Shown here in pieces: positions 32,531-45,581 of a stretch of 64,000 nt of DNA. The DNA is from Diphasiastrum complanatum (Eukaryota > Streptophyta > Lycopodiopsida > Lycopodiales > Lycopodiaceae). Under the pieces are notes generated by a model. The model made no database searches. It was not told the DNA's origin and was given only the letters and a program-made list of their open reading frames with translations. Location of the stretch: positions 56,109,447 to 56,173,446 of the forward strand of contig CM055104.1 of the NCBI GenBank assembly GCA_029204225.1. The letters are read 5' to 3'. A program made the translations under genes and the position numbers. Numbering within the stretch: position 1 is the first letter of the stretch; each line of letters begins with the position of its first letter.

Positions 32531-33943
32531 GAACAACACCGGGAGAATCACCAGATGGCTACTTTTGTTGTTGGAATTTGATTTTCGGATAGTAGTTCGC
32601 AAGGGAAAACAACATTACATGGCAGATCATGTATCACGAATCAAGGAGAAGGAGATTTCAACCCAACCCGATGATGAGCTGGCAGATGCTGTCTTATTTT
32701 ACGTGGACACAGTACCAGAATGGGCTACCGATATTGTTGAATATCTAGTGTGGGGCCAACCAGACAAATCACTACCAAAGGCGGAACAATGGAAATTGAT
32801 CTTGAAGGCTAGACCTTATCAGTTGATTGCCGGCCAGTTATACCAAAGAGGACCAGACGAAATTCTTCAGTGGTGTATTCTTTCTCATGAGGCCACCCAG
32901 ATCATTTTGCTTTCACATGAAGGCATGGGTGAGGGCCATTTTGCATCCGACATTATAGTTCGCAAGATCCTACAATCAGGATGTTGGTGGCCAATGATTC
33001 ATAAGGATACGAAGGAATACTTAAAAAAGTGCGATGTGTGCCAAAGGCGAGAAGGCCAACAAGATTGAATTATGACCTACTGCACCCGGTCTTAACCCAA
33101 GCACCATTCAAAAAGTGGGGATTGGATTAATCGGTCCAATTCACCCTGTGGCAAGGAGTTCCCAGGCTTGATACGTAATCGTAGCCACAGACTACCTCCC
33201 CAAATGGGTCGAAGCCAAGGCAGTAAGTTACTTTATGAAAATGTCATTGTAGGCTTCGGATGTCCAGTAGAGCTAGTCAGCGATCGCGGAAGCCATTTCA
33301 TGAATGAGACCATCAAGGTCCTATTGGAAGAATTCTTTGTGATCCATAGAACCAGTATGCCTTATTATCCTCATGGTAATGGGCAAGCAGAATCATCCAA
33401 TAATATCCTGTGTAGCATGCTCACAAAAACAGTTGAAGCTAGCAGATCAGATTGGGAACATAAGTTGCATGCTACACTGTGGGCATTTTTTAGGACAGCA
33501 TATAAAGGAAGCACTGATCAAACACCCTTCCAATTGGTATATGGTCAGGATGTTGTGATGCCAGTAGAGTTTTTAGTTCTTTCATTAAGGATTGCCACCA
33601 CGCAATGTCTTAGTGAGTCCAGATCTCTATAGCTATGTCACAAAGCTTTGCATAAACTCTGTGAAACACACTTACTAGCTATGCATGCATTGGCAACTGA
33701 AAAGGAAAGACGCAAAGCATGGCATGATCGTAGGTTACAAAAGAAGGATCTTCGTTCCGGAGATCTGGTCCTGATGTATAAAACCAAGGCGATCAAAGGG
33801 AAATTAAAATTCATAGTGAAGGTCCCTATCGGATCAAGGAGATTCTTAATCATGGAGCCGTGAATTTAGAAAAGTTAGATGGGACACCATTCGATACACC
33901 CATCAACGGTAGCCGATTGCACAAGTACTGGCCATCACAGTGA
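32531..33943 (+). pseudogene. Ty3/gypsy RNase H end and integrase
   Basis: Opens in the middle of RNase H (GRITRWLLLLLEFDFRIVVR, ADHVSRI). The integrase H2C2 zinc domain follows: HEGMGEGHFASD...CDVCQR. The catalytic core is split by frameshifts but shows TDYLPKWVE (Asp), LVSDRGSHF (Asp) and HGNGQAESSN (Glu). A TAG near 33631 and a frameshift precede the C-terminal GPYRI-type domain, which ends DGTPFDTPINGSRLHKYW at a TGA near 33943. A G-rich TTGGTGGGGGCA (33956-33967) may be a polypurine tract. Confidence 0.85.
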
Positions 33944-34675
33944 GATAGATCCAGATTGGTGGGGGCACGTTACGAAAAGCTAATCTGCCAAGCCGTCACC
34001 GCTAGATCTAAGAATATCCAGCCAAATCAAGCTAAATCCATCAAGATTCAGCCAGATCTAGCAAGATCGAAGAAATCCATCAGAATCCAAGAAGGATACA
34101 GGTCCAGATAGGATCAAGAAGGAAGCAGATCATCAAATTGACTGAGGGTTCTGTTACCAAGTATCCATCAGAACTTCCAGAGAACTACCAACAATCAAAC
34201 TTGGATAAAGCTTATTACCAGTTTATAAAAGTTAAAAATCAGAAAATCTAGAGATCTTGTCAAAAAAACACTCTAAAAGAGCACTTTTTCATGATTTTTT
34301 GAGATCCCCTAGGAGATAGCTCTTGAAACTTGGGCAGTCACCAGATCTAATATAGATTCATCCATGAAAATCTCTACAAGAGTTTCTGATGGAGGAATCA
34401 CCATTTTCTAGTGTGTGTGAGGGTTCCTAGAAGCTGAATTTTCAGAATCCTCACAAAGCATCAAGATCAACTTACCAACCCTCGCAAGGTGCCCAAATGG
34501 AATCAGAGCAGTGAAACTAGCCTACCTACATGGTCTAATTTTGAAAATCCAATCACAGGAACAAGTTATGCAAGAGATCACTTTCTGCGAACTCTGGCAC
34601 TAAACAGGTGATCCAGCGTGACATCCCTGAGGCCACACAGATTTGGCCTCTACCTTCTGACGCTTTGATCCAACC

Positions 34676-36963
34676 ATGGCTGCAGACAGCCGGCCCACTT
34701 CTAGAGGCAATGATTTTTACCCGGCGCTTTTCCATTCTAAGATTAACATGGGCCTCGCCCTTCACGCTTACGCCACCTGGGATGAGGAAAAGACTTGTTT
34801 TCACTTCCTTTACCAAGGTACCACGTACAAGGTTAGGATTAATGCAGACTCGATGGTCACCATTGGCATCATGTCCGGTGATCGTCAGCCCATCTCCAAT
34901 CGCCATGCCAAAACTTTGATCAAGCCTTTCGTCACCCAAACTGCACCGGAAATTCCAATTCAGACTAACAATGGTTACTTGATAGATGCTATCACGGGAC
35001 CCGTCATTCAGACGGCTACGCATCTGTTAAATAACTTTATGGTTATTTTAACATTTTGCAAGGACAGAGTCTAGTCTAAGCTGCTGAGTCAGATAGTGGA
35101 ATCCTTTCTGGAATTCCTGGCCCCTCCGTTGTGCCATACGATTGGCATAGCTTCCTTATTCGTGAACTAACCAACTCCATCAAACCCAACAACCGTGAGC
35201 GTATCGCAGCAAGCCCCATGTTGTATAACTTTGCCTGTGCACTTCTCGAGGCAAAAGTGTGCGGTTTCCAACGCTCATCTCTTTTGTCTACCCTTGTACC
35301 ACATACTAACCTTTATCCGCCATCTCAGGCATCCACCTCCTCCCAACCTGCAGTTATTAACACAACGGCCAGCAAACAAATGTGTGGCGCTACCTCTACA
35401 TCCACATCTCCACCTGCTACCCAAAGATGCACCTCCACTACCGCACTAACCACCCCATCAACCACCGCCACTTCTTCTTCCATGCAACCCCCCACTTCGA
35501 TCTCTATTGTTGCTACCTCTCTTCCTGTTCCATCTGTTTCTGTGTCCACTCTCGTTTCCTCTGTTGATACGATTCCAATTTCTGTTCCGTTATCCACTAC
35601 TCTGTCCATCAACATCACATCCTCCATCACTCCTGCCACCACCGTTGCTTCCATTCCGTTCAATCCTTCTGATTCTCAATTGTCTCCAGACACTCTGGCG
35701 TGGATGCAAGTCATCAATTTTTCACCGCCACACCAGACCCTTTCTGCTCCATCTTTGTCTTCTTCCATACTCCACACCACCCTTTAGTTTCCCTCTATTC
35801 CTCCCACCCTCTCGTTCCACAATTTCTTCTCAAACCCCACCTGCTTCGCCACCAAAGGTTGCCGAGGGCAACCAACTGTTGCCCGATGACGCATTTATTC
35901 AAACAGTTTTCGTACCATTGCCAGATCGGACTGATCCTACCGCCCCAGATGGCATCAGGTCCAATGAGAACCTGATCGAAGATAATGACGATGTATTCCA
36001 CAAGTCGTCGGGGCCGATACAACACAAGCCCCTATCAGTGCCAGTGTATCGGATGCTCCCACAGACCTAATGACGGCATACCAGACTCTGGGTAAATACA
36101 TCCTGGATGCGGTAGCAGCCAAAGCCATTCTGGAAAGCAGGGTACTACACCTGGTGACGCGTAACACACAGCTGCGAGCAGACCTCACCAATCTGCAGCA
36201 CGAACTGATTCTGACGTAACAACTTGAACAAGAAGGGCACCAGGAGATTGCCAAGCTACAGCAGAAGGAGGAGGGCCTCAACAAATATATCAAAAGCCTC
36301 TCCAAAGCGTTGACAGAGGCCTCCACAAAGGTGCAGGAGCTTCAATCTGAAGCGTCCCAACGGCTTGCTCCCATATAGGCGGAAGCAGAGAATACGTGCC
36401 TGGGGACGGAGGTCAAAGCCCTACAAGATGAAAAGCTTGTCTGGCTAGCTCAACCTGTATCAGACTCAAAACCACTTTCTCAATCAAAAATGAATCTTCT
36501 TTGGCATCAGGTGCAGGTTTATAGCCAAACCTTAAACAGCTACCAGGCAGAGTTCAACAAATATCAAAAAAGCGCAACTCACGAGCTTGCCCAGGCCAAG
36601 CAATCCCTCAAGGCATGCCAAAAATTCATGGACACGAAGGCCCAGCCCACCTCCATGGTAATTCCAATGCCACCGATTTTTGACATTGCACAGGCCAGTA
36701 CTAGCCAAGACCAAAGCCAGCAGGTAGCAAGGATATTTAACCAAGATCAAGGGTTTGAAGGCAAAGATCAAGGGCAACCAGATACGGCTGCTGAGACGCG
36801 AGACCAGGGCCAAGGCGCAGATACCAATCGAAGCCAAGCCACATTATCCAGAGCTTTGCGCATGATATCTATCAGCTGGGCCTTCCGAAGACCCAAGTCC
36901 GTGGAGGAGAAAATCAACAAATTCCTATCAAAGTATCTCCACGAGTCATCAAGAGACGGCTGA
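34676..36963 (+). pseudogene. Accessory reading frame downstream of gypsy integrase
   Basis: Not recognised. ATG 34676 opens 132 codons (RPTSRGNDFYPALF, FHFLYQGTTYKVRIN). After a shift near 35074 comes YDWHSFLIRELTNSIKP and MLYNFACALLEAKVCGFQRS, then about 150 Ser/Thr/Pro-rich codons. After another shift near 35790, an acidic stretch leads to a long Gln/Glu/Lys/Leu-rich coiled-coil region (about 36060-36640) and a Gln-rich tail, ending TGA 36961. Only a few stops interrupt some 760 codons. It has the same strand and similar decay as the gypsy gag and integrase upstream, so it is probably that element's third protein. Known plant gypsy groups carry unrelated extra or env-like frames here. No signal peptide or membrane segment is apparent. 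Confidence 0.5.
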
Positions 36964-37020
36964 CAGATATCGTTTTCAGCTCAGACCATAAAGGGCAAAG
37001 AACTGCAAGCATTACCTTTC

Positions 37021-37849
<829 letters not shown>

Positions 37850-38947
37850 ATACCCTACTTTGAATGCTACTAACATCAGGTGTATGAAAATTTTTTTGAC
37901 AATTCAAGCTAGGAAGCTGTTTAGCACTTTTCTGCTATCTATCCTTTAACAGTTTCTGGATGAATGAGGTCAGAATTGATATTTTCAGGTCTAAATGCAA
38001 GTTGTACAGAATTTTGACTTTTCACACGTGTGAAAATCAGAGCACTTCATTTCATTCTATTTCCTTGATGTTAGATCCAAAGTAGTAACATTATAGCTTG
38101 CTGGAAAACTAGAAGAATCTACTTTTCATTGCAATCAGTTCCAAATCAATCTGATGAACCTAGTAGGAGCTATAAGCTCTTAAAGGAGGGTATAAAGTGA
38201 CCCAAAACCCGAGTGGACACTTTTTGGTTTGATCAGTTTGATTGCATGTTTTATCATTCACAGTTTGTGTAGACAATCAAATGTAGAATTGGATAAGTCA
38301 AGATTATGTTGTCATAGTCAGATCATTTCACACAAAGGGTTGTGTTTGAGTTTCATGTGTGTTTCCAGAGTGTTTTTCATCCATTTAAAACTCGTGGAAA
38401 AATTTGACATCACAATTGTAAGTGCTTCATCAGTAGATAGAGGCTAGATCCAAATTCAAAGTGATTGATTTAATTGTTGTGAGCAAGAACTCACATAACT
38501 GTTGCAAGTTTTTGCATAGGATTTGGTAGTATACCCAATTGTTTTGGTTCCTATTGTAAAAGAGAAACAACACATTCAAAATCCATTTCTTGTGTATATC
38601 AATCCAACAAACTCAAGATCTAGACAAAGATTTGAGTCATTTAACACATTGCTTCAAACAATTTGAGTATTTTTGAGTCAATGGTGTTGTCTTTGAGCAT
38701 TCCACATGTGCCAAAAGAAGAAAGAACCAAAAATTTTCTATACTCCAATTCACTTTGAGAGGTTGATGTAGTTTGCATTGTATTGGTGGAATATTTGAGA
38801 CCTATCTCAAATATAGTTGCAAGATTTCACATAGGATTTGGTAGTTCACCCTTTGAAAATTCCTATAGTGAGAAGTGTAGCAAGATTTAGTTTGATAGAA
38901 ACAAGCTCAAACATATTGTTGTCCATTTACAAGAAGTCTTCACATTC

Positions 38948-39923
38948 ATGGCATCTATAGGAGATTTTCTGTTTGAAGCTAGTGAGAGACTAGATACCTC
39001 CAACTATTCAGATTGGAAGGATAGGATAGAATCTTTGTTGGTTCTTTATGGTGTAATGGACATAGTATTAGGAGCTGAAGTTGAACCTAAAGCTTGTGAT
39101 GAGGCTCAGATATTCAAGAAGAGAGCAAGGATTGCTCTTCATATCATCAAATTGAACATCTCTGATGATATGTTGAGAGAAATAAGTTCATGCAACTTAG
39201 CCAAGCAGTCTTGGAAAATCCTTAACAACATCTATGAAGCAAAGATCACATCAAGACTTCTCACTCTTAGAAATCAGATCTTTTTCTAGTTTTCAAAGAG
39301 TTGATAAAAGTGCTTCAAGTTTTGTAATAAGAGTTAAAGTTCTTCACAGAGAGATAACATGCATAGGTGATACTCTAGAGAACAGTCAACTTGTTCAAGT
39401 AGTCCTTAATGGAATTAGAAAAGAGTATTCAAATTTTGTGCAAACTTATGCTATCGAGGAGCTACCATCTATGGAGGCTCTTCATGATGTTCTTATTGCT
39501 GAAGAATGTAGGCAAAAGAACAAGTTGTTGAAGATCAACACACTTTCAAGGAAGGATGGTGGTTTTGGCAAAGCTGACTTTGCCAAGGCAAGACCAAGGA
39601 GGAGTAGAAGATGATTCAACTCATTCTTCTATCTTCAAGAATAAGACTCAAGAAGATCAAGCCAATTTTACCATAGAAGATTCACATGCAAGTTGTAGAG
39701 ACTATCTCTCATGATGTCTAGCTTCTCCTCTTTACCCTTTAATGATGTATCTTGGTATATTGATAGTGGTGCATCATCACACATGAGTTGCACTAAAAGT
39801 TCTTTTGTTTCTCCAGAACCTTTTCAAGAACTTAAAGGTTCAATATACATAGTTGTTGGTGATGCATGTTCAATAAAAGGAGTAGGAGTTTGTTCCTTGA
39901 ATCTTGCATCTTCTATGTGTTGA
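38948..39923 (+). pseudogene. Ty1/copia gag-protease (truncated)
   Basis: ATG 38948 reads MASIGDFLFEASERLDTSNY and SDWKDRIESLLVLYGVMDIV, a gag capsid. A frameshift near 39285 continues with FVIRVKVLHREITCIGDT and LVQVVLNGIRKEYSNFV. After stops near 39612-39710 the protease motif WYIDSGASSHMSC is intact, and reading ends at TGA 39921. The zinc-knuckle part is degraded. Beyond 39924 the homology is lost, shortly before the LTR at 40057. Confidence 0.85.
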
Positions 39924-40056
39924 TTTCACATGTGTGGACTGTCCACCACATGTACTTGTGATCTCCTAAGATGTGTAGATGCACCAAGATCAAGATTAGA
40001 TTGAGATTCAAGATCTAACTTTGATTCTATGGTGAAAACACACTACTACATGCATT

Positions 40057-40335
40057 TGTGCAAAAAGTACAAAAAGGACCAAGAGTGGATCCTAATCTGA
40101 TCCTCAAGAGAGATTGGTTGTCAGATTACTTGATCTATCAATCTACTTGAGATTAAGATCAATCTAGATCAATTCTAGACACAAAATCCTAACAAGAACA
40201 ATCATTAATTGAAGGTAGGTGTACTTTCTGGTTTTCCACATGTGAAACCCTATATGAGTACGGACTCCAACCTGAAAATCAAGTACACATTGATAGAACC
40301 TCAAAACAATCAAAACAACCAAGCTTTTTTTTGCA
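40057..40335 (-). repeat. 3' LTR of element F (internally deleted)
   Basis: Nearly identical to 43861-44120 over the first 257 bp. It then jumps to the terminal CCAAGCTT...TTTTTGCA, so about 540 bp are missing. The element runs on the minus strand. The purine-rich minus-strand run GAGGAGGAGTGTG (40341-40354) next to it is a good polypurine tract. Confidence 0.8.
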
Positions 40336-40470
40336 TTTTTCACACTCCTCCTCAAAAATCTAGCTTGATGGAAAACATGATGATCTTGAACTTGACTCCA
40401 TGGGCTGAATTGGTCTTTGCTGGATCAAAAGGTGTGAAGATCAGCCAATGAGCTTGATGTTGATCTGAAA

Positions 40471-41799
40471 TCACCATATCCATGATAGTGCTTCTTTGAT
40501 GTTGACATCTTTGATGAACTTGAGAGCTTTGCACCATTCTAGCATCTTCGAAATTGATTCCTTCCAAATTTCATGTAGATGCTTGACTTTGAGGCTTGCT
40601 CCTTCTTCATGTGCATGCTCCTCCATGAGAAAATAAAGATTTCTTCTTGACTTATTAGGATCACAAAGATCTAACATCATGTTACCATGATCTAGAGAAT
40701 TAGACTTATCCAAATTGGCAAGACTATGCATGCTATAATAACAAAGTGTTTGCATCATATCTTCATGTTTGTTTACCATGCTAATCTCAGATCCAATGAG
40801 GCTAAATACTTCATTATGGAGATAAGTGTCTTTAGAAGATGATTCACTTACTCTCATAAAGAGTTTACAATTTGCCTCAATACAAATTTTCAAACTATGA
40901 GTGAACAAATCACTTTTGCTCTTACATGACTCAAGAGCATACATTTGATGAAATAACCATTTGATTTCTAATTGATTTAAAATTAATTTCAACCTTTTAA
41001 GAACATCATCTATGTTCTCAAGAGAGACTTCATACTCAACTAGTATGGCTTTACTCCAATTTGGAGATGCAATGATCTCACTAAAGCAAATTGATTTATC
41101 AAATGACATAAGAGAAGAAGGTATGAGATGTATACCACATGAGATATGCTCCTCTTTCCCTTGAAGTGTGAGCCACATGGAATCAACCATATTTCTTGAG
41201 TTTCTTTTTGGAATCACAACTTGAGAAGATCTCTCCTCCTCAATCCTTGGCAAACTTGAACCTTGAGATGATTCTTTAAGATCCTCTTCATGGTGCTCCT
41301 TCTTGTTGGAAATCCAAGACCTCCATGTCTCATAATGATCACAACAAGTATGACCATTCAATATGCACTTCCTATGATTATCAAGATTACTTATGCTAGA
41401 GACATAAGTCCAAAAATCACCACAACTTGGCATGATTTTTCCAATATTGAAATCAAAAGGTATTTCCATCTCAATAAGGCTAACTACTTGCTGATGGATA
41501 TAAATGTCCACTTTGGATGCTTCACTTATTCTCATAAAAAGTTTACAACTTGCCTTTAAGATTGAAAACTTACAATTTTCATCTTTATGAATGAACACAT
41601 CATTCATGATCTTATTGAAACCAAAAGATCCTACATTATGAAGATATTTCCATTTCCTTGACTTCATAACTAATGTAAGCTTACAAGGAAAACATATTTT
41701 GCTATCTTTTAAGGCATCACACTCAACTAGTATTGCTTTAATCCACCTTTGAGATACAAAAATCTCTTCAAAGCAAAATGGTTCTTCATAAGTTGGCAT
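40471..41799 (-). CDS. Intact 442-codon frame of unknown function inside LTR element F
   Basis: Not recognised. The frame is uninterrupted, unlike almost every other frame here. Two diverged repeats of about 150 residues make up the protein. Repeat 1 (residues about 6-150) has CFEEIFVSQRWIKAILVE and CKLFMRISEASKVDIYIH; repeat 2 (about 240-395) has CFSEIIASPNWSKAILVE and CKLFMRVSESSSKDTYLH. A charged linker (KKEHHEEDLKESSQG) joins them, and a Lys/Trp-rich tail closes. No signal peptide, membrane segment or known catalytic motif is visible. It lies between a zinc-knuckle gag remnant (42000-42287) and the polypurine tract and 3' LTR, on the same strand. So it sits where pol should be. It may be a captured host gene or an element-specific protein. 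Confidence 0.6.
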   Translation of the reverse strand: MPTYEEPFCFEEIFVSQRWIKAILVECDALKDSKICFPCKLTLVMKSRKWKYLHNVGSFGFNKIMNDVFIHKDENCKFSILKASCKLFMRISEASKVDIYIHQQVVSLIEMEIPFDFNIGKIMPSCGDFWTYVSSISNLDNHRKCILNGHTCCDHYETWRSWISNKKEHHEEDLKESSQGSSLPRIEEERSSQVVIPKRNSRNMVDSMWLTLQGKEEHISCGIHLIPSSLMSFDKSICFSEIIASPNWSKAILVEYEVSLENIDDVLKRLKLILNQLEIKWLFHQMYALESCKSKSDLFTHSLKICIEANCKLFMRVSESSSKDTYLHNEVFSLIGSEISMVNKHEDMMQTLCYYSMHSLANLDKSNSLDHGNMMLDLCDPNKSRRNLYFLMEEHAHEEGASLKVKHLHEIWKESISKMLEWCKALKFIKDVNIKEALSWIW

Positions 41800-41805
41800 G
41801 AGAGC

Positions 41806-41994
41806 CTAAATCAAACTATTTTCATTTTGTGATTGCTCCTTATTCTTGATTGATTTCTCTTGGATAATAACAATAAGTTTGAACTTGTCCAAAGTTCCAA
41901 GCAAAATATTTTCCAAGGACATAAAATAAATCCAAGTTACTTTCATGAAGGTGACATCTATTTTTGCATCTTGAACCAAACAATGCACTTCCAA
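41806..41994 (-). CDS. Short frame upstream of the 442-codon frame
   Basis: A 62-codon frame ending two codons before the next ATG. Its tail (VIIQEKSIKN) weakly resembles the linker ahead of repeat 2 of the larger frame (VVIPKRNSRN). It may therefore be the N-terminal part of the same protein, cut off by one stop. Confidence 0.35.
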   Translation of the reverse strand: MEVHCLVQDAKIDVTFMKVTWIYFMSLENILLGTLDKFKLIVIIQEKSIKNKEQSQNENSLI

Positions 41995-41999
41995 ATGAA

Positions 42000-42287
42000 A
42001 AATTCAAAAGATTTGACATGTGTTGTAATGGACTCTTGAAGACAAATCTTGCAAGTCCTTGTGAGACTCCAAGCCTCGTTCACCTTTCCACAAATGAAAC
42101 ACCTTTCCTTGGACTTGTCCTTCTTGTATTTGCATTTCGAACTTGAAGCTCCATCCTTCTCCTCGGCCCCCTTGCTTCAGTCGGTCTTCTTTTTGTAGCA
42201 TCTTGAGAAAAAATATCCTTCCTTGCCACAAAGGTTGCACTTAGGATCCTTTCTTTCCTTCAATAGGATGCCACCTATTGATGCCAT
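42000..42287 (-). pseudogene. Gag remnant with zinc knuckles (element F)
   Basis: ATG at 42287 opens MASIGGILL, like the start of gag at 38948. It passes at once to a nucleocapsid KCNLCGKEGYFFSRC, where Tyr replaces the knuckle His. After a frameshift comes a second Cys motif, CFICGKVNEAWS. The capsid domain is deleted. The region 42288-43847 upstream is a non-coding leader. Confidence 0.65.
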
Positions 42288-43847
42288 GTGAATAAAAACA
42301 TGTGATATGATTCTACAAATGTAATTTGTGACTTTCAAGAGACTAGATTTGAACATCTTCAACAATCTAGAAGGATCTACAAAAGATCTAGCTCACAAAC
42401 CTAAGAATCAATCTTCACAGTAATGACTAGTCACTTGGAAAATTTGCTTTGATCACTAAGATAAAAGCACACAATCTTTGAATCAAATCACAAAAGAAAT
42501 CAGATCCAATCTCCTATTGGACTCATCAAATACCAATGACTCTTCTTTTAAAGTTGAAATGGATATGAAAAAATTTGACACCTAGATTTTCCTTTTCACT
42601 TGACTAGTTCTCTCAACACTTGAGATTCTTGAACAAAAGATGGGTTCTGTTTCAAACACATGAAAATCAAACTTAATCACTTCTTTTGGACTCACTCTTG
42701 ACCCAAATAATCTCACTCTTGAGATTTAGAATGAATTTGATTTGATTTGAAAACAAACTATACCACCAATTTTTCACAAAGCTTAAAAATTTAGACAACT
42801 AGAGATTCACAAAGATCTCAACCATGCATGAATACTCAAATATGGACTCCTCCTCATTCTAGTCATCCAATGGGATCACAAATTGACCCTCACACTCTCA
42901 CAAAGAAAGTTGAATAGAACTAATTTGAGTTTCATACATACTATGTCAATTTTTGCTCAACAAATTGAATTCAATCACTCCTATTGGATTCCACCAATTA
43001 CTCTACCTTTTAAGACTTGGAATGAAATTCAAAATCAAAAGTTGTGATTTTTCTCACTAAGATATTGTGCTTCAAAGAGCTAATGCCACTTAGAAAGATT
43101 TGATCACATAGGAGAAGACAAATTCTTCACCAATAACAACACATAATGAGCTTCTAGATCTTGCCCTCTCCAAAGGAAGGAACTCTTAGAAAATTGGATC
43201 TCTCTCTACACATTTGTCATAGACACCTTAACGACTCTTTTCAAACCTTACAATCACTCAAAAAAATCGAGTAGGGTTGAACAATGTGACTTGGATCTCA
43301 ATCTTTTTTCTAGAACTCTCAATTTAAGCCAATCTATGTCAAATTCTACAAAAGATTTGCATAGATGTTCTATATGCACTAGAAAGGTACAATGGATTTC
43401 AACCTCTCACCTTGCATATCACTCCTTAATCTATGATTTTTAGCAAAATCTCTCTTAACTTCATCATACACTCAAAAAATCAGAGATAATCAATTAATGC
43501 ACCTAATTCAAGCTTCAAATTTAATTTCTTGGCTGATCTAATCCAAAAACTAATCAAGAAATTAGATTCTCTATAGAAAATGCTTGATTTTGCACCAAAA
43601 ATCGCTCAAATTGGGTATGTGAGTCAAATTCTACAAATTTTTGAAATTTCTCAGTTAAAACTGGAGATGTACGGCCTCACACGTGTGAAAAGCATTCCTA
43701 CAGCCCACAACAAGATCTGGACCAAAAATTTTGAGGATAGCTATCAAATCCAACTCGCTACACAAAATTTGACTAGTTTCCAAAAACTGCTAATTTTGGC
43801 TTTGATTTGGATTAACCCTATCAATTTCAACAAAATCTCTTGTACTA

Positions 43848-43860
43848 GGCTCTGATACCA
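43848..43860 (-). promoter_or_regulatory. Primer-binding site of element F
   Basis: Minus-strand TGGTATCAGAGCC, a perfect initiator-Met tRNA PBS directly beside the CA end of the LTR at 43861. Confidence 0.9.
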
Positions 43861-44680
43861 TGTGCAAAAAGTACAAAAAGGACCAAGAGTGGATCCTAAT
43901 CTGATCCTCATGAGGGTTTGGTTGTCAGATTACTTGATCTATCAATCTACTTGAGATTAAGATCAATCTAGATCAATTCTAGACACAAAATCCTAACAAG
44001 AACAATCATTAATTGAAGGTAGGTGTACTTTCTGGTTTTCCACATGTGAAACCATGTATGAGTACGGACTCCAACCTGAAAATCAAGTACACATTGATAG
44101 AACCTCAAAACAATCAAAACAAATGTAGACAAATGGAAAGAATCACTCAAAATTGCTTCCAAAACCAAGATTGGTGTCTCACATTTATTATGGCCAAATG
44201 TGGCTCTATATATACAATAAGTGGGAGCTCGTGGTACTGATCATCCCTCTGATCCCACATGTGTGAAGGTGCTTTGTCATATGATAATTCATCATGCAAA
44301 ATTGACACTTGGACAAAACCTTCTATTTTGAGCAATTTTGGTCCATTTTCCTTCTATATGGAGATCTACTTGGAAATCTTCTAGAAGTCAAAATTTGCCT
44401 ACTTCAGCTTATTCCACACATGTGATCTGTCCTCTACACATGGGATATGACACCTAACCAAAGGATGTGGCTCATGCAATCAATAGATTGCTGCCATGTG
44501 TCATATGTCTAGAAAACTAGTTTTTGGCCTTTTTAGCCACTAGAACTTGAATTAAATCATATGTACAACCTATATGATTATGGTACATGACAAGTACACT
44601 ATTTTCACATGTGGGAACAGGCTCCACACATGTGCAATCATCCTATATACATTTTTTCCTCTACCAAGCTTATTTTTGCA
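43861..44680 (-). repeat. 5' LTR of element F (about 820 bp)
   Basis: On the plus strand it begins TGTGCAAAAAG and ends TTTTTGCA. The first 257 bp match 40057-40313 almost exactly. It interrupts the gag of the copia element at 44681-46821. GCATT occurs left of the 40057 LTR and near the right end, but a clean target duplication is not established. Confidence 0.82.
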
Positions 44681-45581
44681 TTTTTAGATCTCCATCATTA
44701 GCAAGCATACATGAAGACATCACAAAAGCATCATCATTTGCATCTTGAACATCCAAACCATCCTCATCAAGAGTAAGATTACCTTGCTTGTCTCCTTGAT
44801 CTCTCTTCTTCTTGTAGCACTCACTTGCAAAGTGTCCTTTGATGCCACAATAGAAGCACTTGAGCTTTGATCTATCCTTCTTCTTGCCACTTGAAGAAGC
44901 ATCCATTTGATCTTGCCCTTTAGACCACTTGCTTTTGGTTTTGCCCTTGAATTTGTCCTTTGTGAACATAGCATCATCTTGAAGTGTCGATGTAGATCCA
45001 CCTCTTGCTTGAAGCCTATATTCCTCATTGATCAAGATCTCTTGAAGATCCATCAAATTTGGAAAAGTCTTTTGAATAGCAATACTTTGAACAATGTTAG
45101 CATGAGCATCCAACAAGCCATTAAGAATCACTTGAATAAGCTCTCCTTCCTTAATGCTTTCATCTATGCAAGCTAACTCATCATTCAATGCTTTCATTCT
45201 CAAAACAAAAGTACTTGGACTTTCTTCATTCTTTTGCAAACAAGAAAAGATTTGCCTTCTTAGAGTCAACACTCTAGAAGTAGACTTGGATTCATAAAGC
45301 TTCTTCAATGAATTCCAAGCTTCCAAAGATGATGTGCACTTACCAACTTCCTTGAGAAGTTCATTGGTAACATTCATCTTTATCATGTGTAGAGCCTTCT
45401 TGGCCCTCTTGTCATACCTCAATTGATCTTGTTGTGTTGCTGGTCTCTCCTCCAAGCCTACAACAATATCCAAAAGATCATTCATCTCAAGAAGTGACTC
45501 CATCCTCACTTTTCACAATGAATAGTTACTTGTGGTAAGCCTATCATTGGCTTCCAACATGACTCCAATTGAGGTTGCCAT
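44681..45581 (-). pseudogene. Copia gag, family A copy 4 (nearly complete)
   Basis: Minus-strand ATG at 45581. After the start, one TGA replaces the Trp of NYSLWKV; the rest (279 codons to the junction) is open. It shows the capsid (LHMIKMNVTNELLKEVGK, VILNGLLDAHANIVQS), a basic linker and a perfect CCHC knuckle CFYCGIKGHFASEC. An acidic tail follows. It is the best preserved gag of its family here. Element F is inserted at 44680, so protease and pol are missing. Confidence 0.9.

Noticed and set aside
40209-40451. 80-codon plus frame near element F
   Set aside because: It lies across the LTR and PPT, and the similar frame at 44013 is the other LTR copy.
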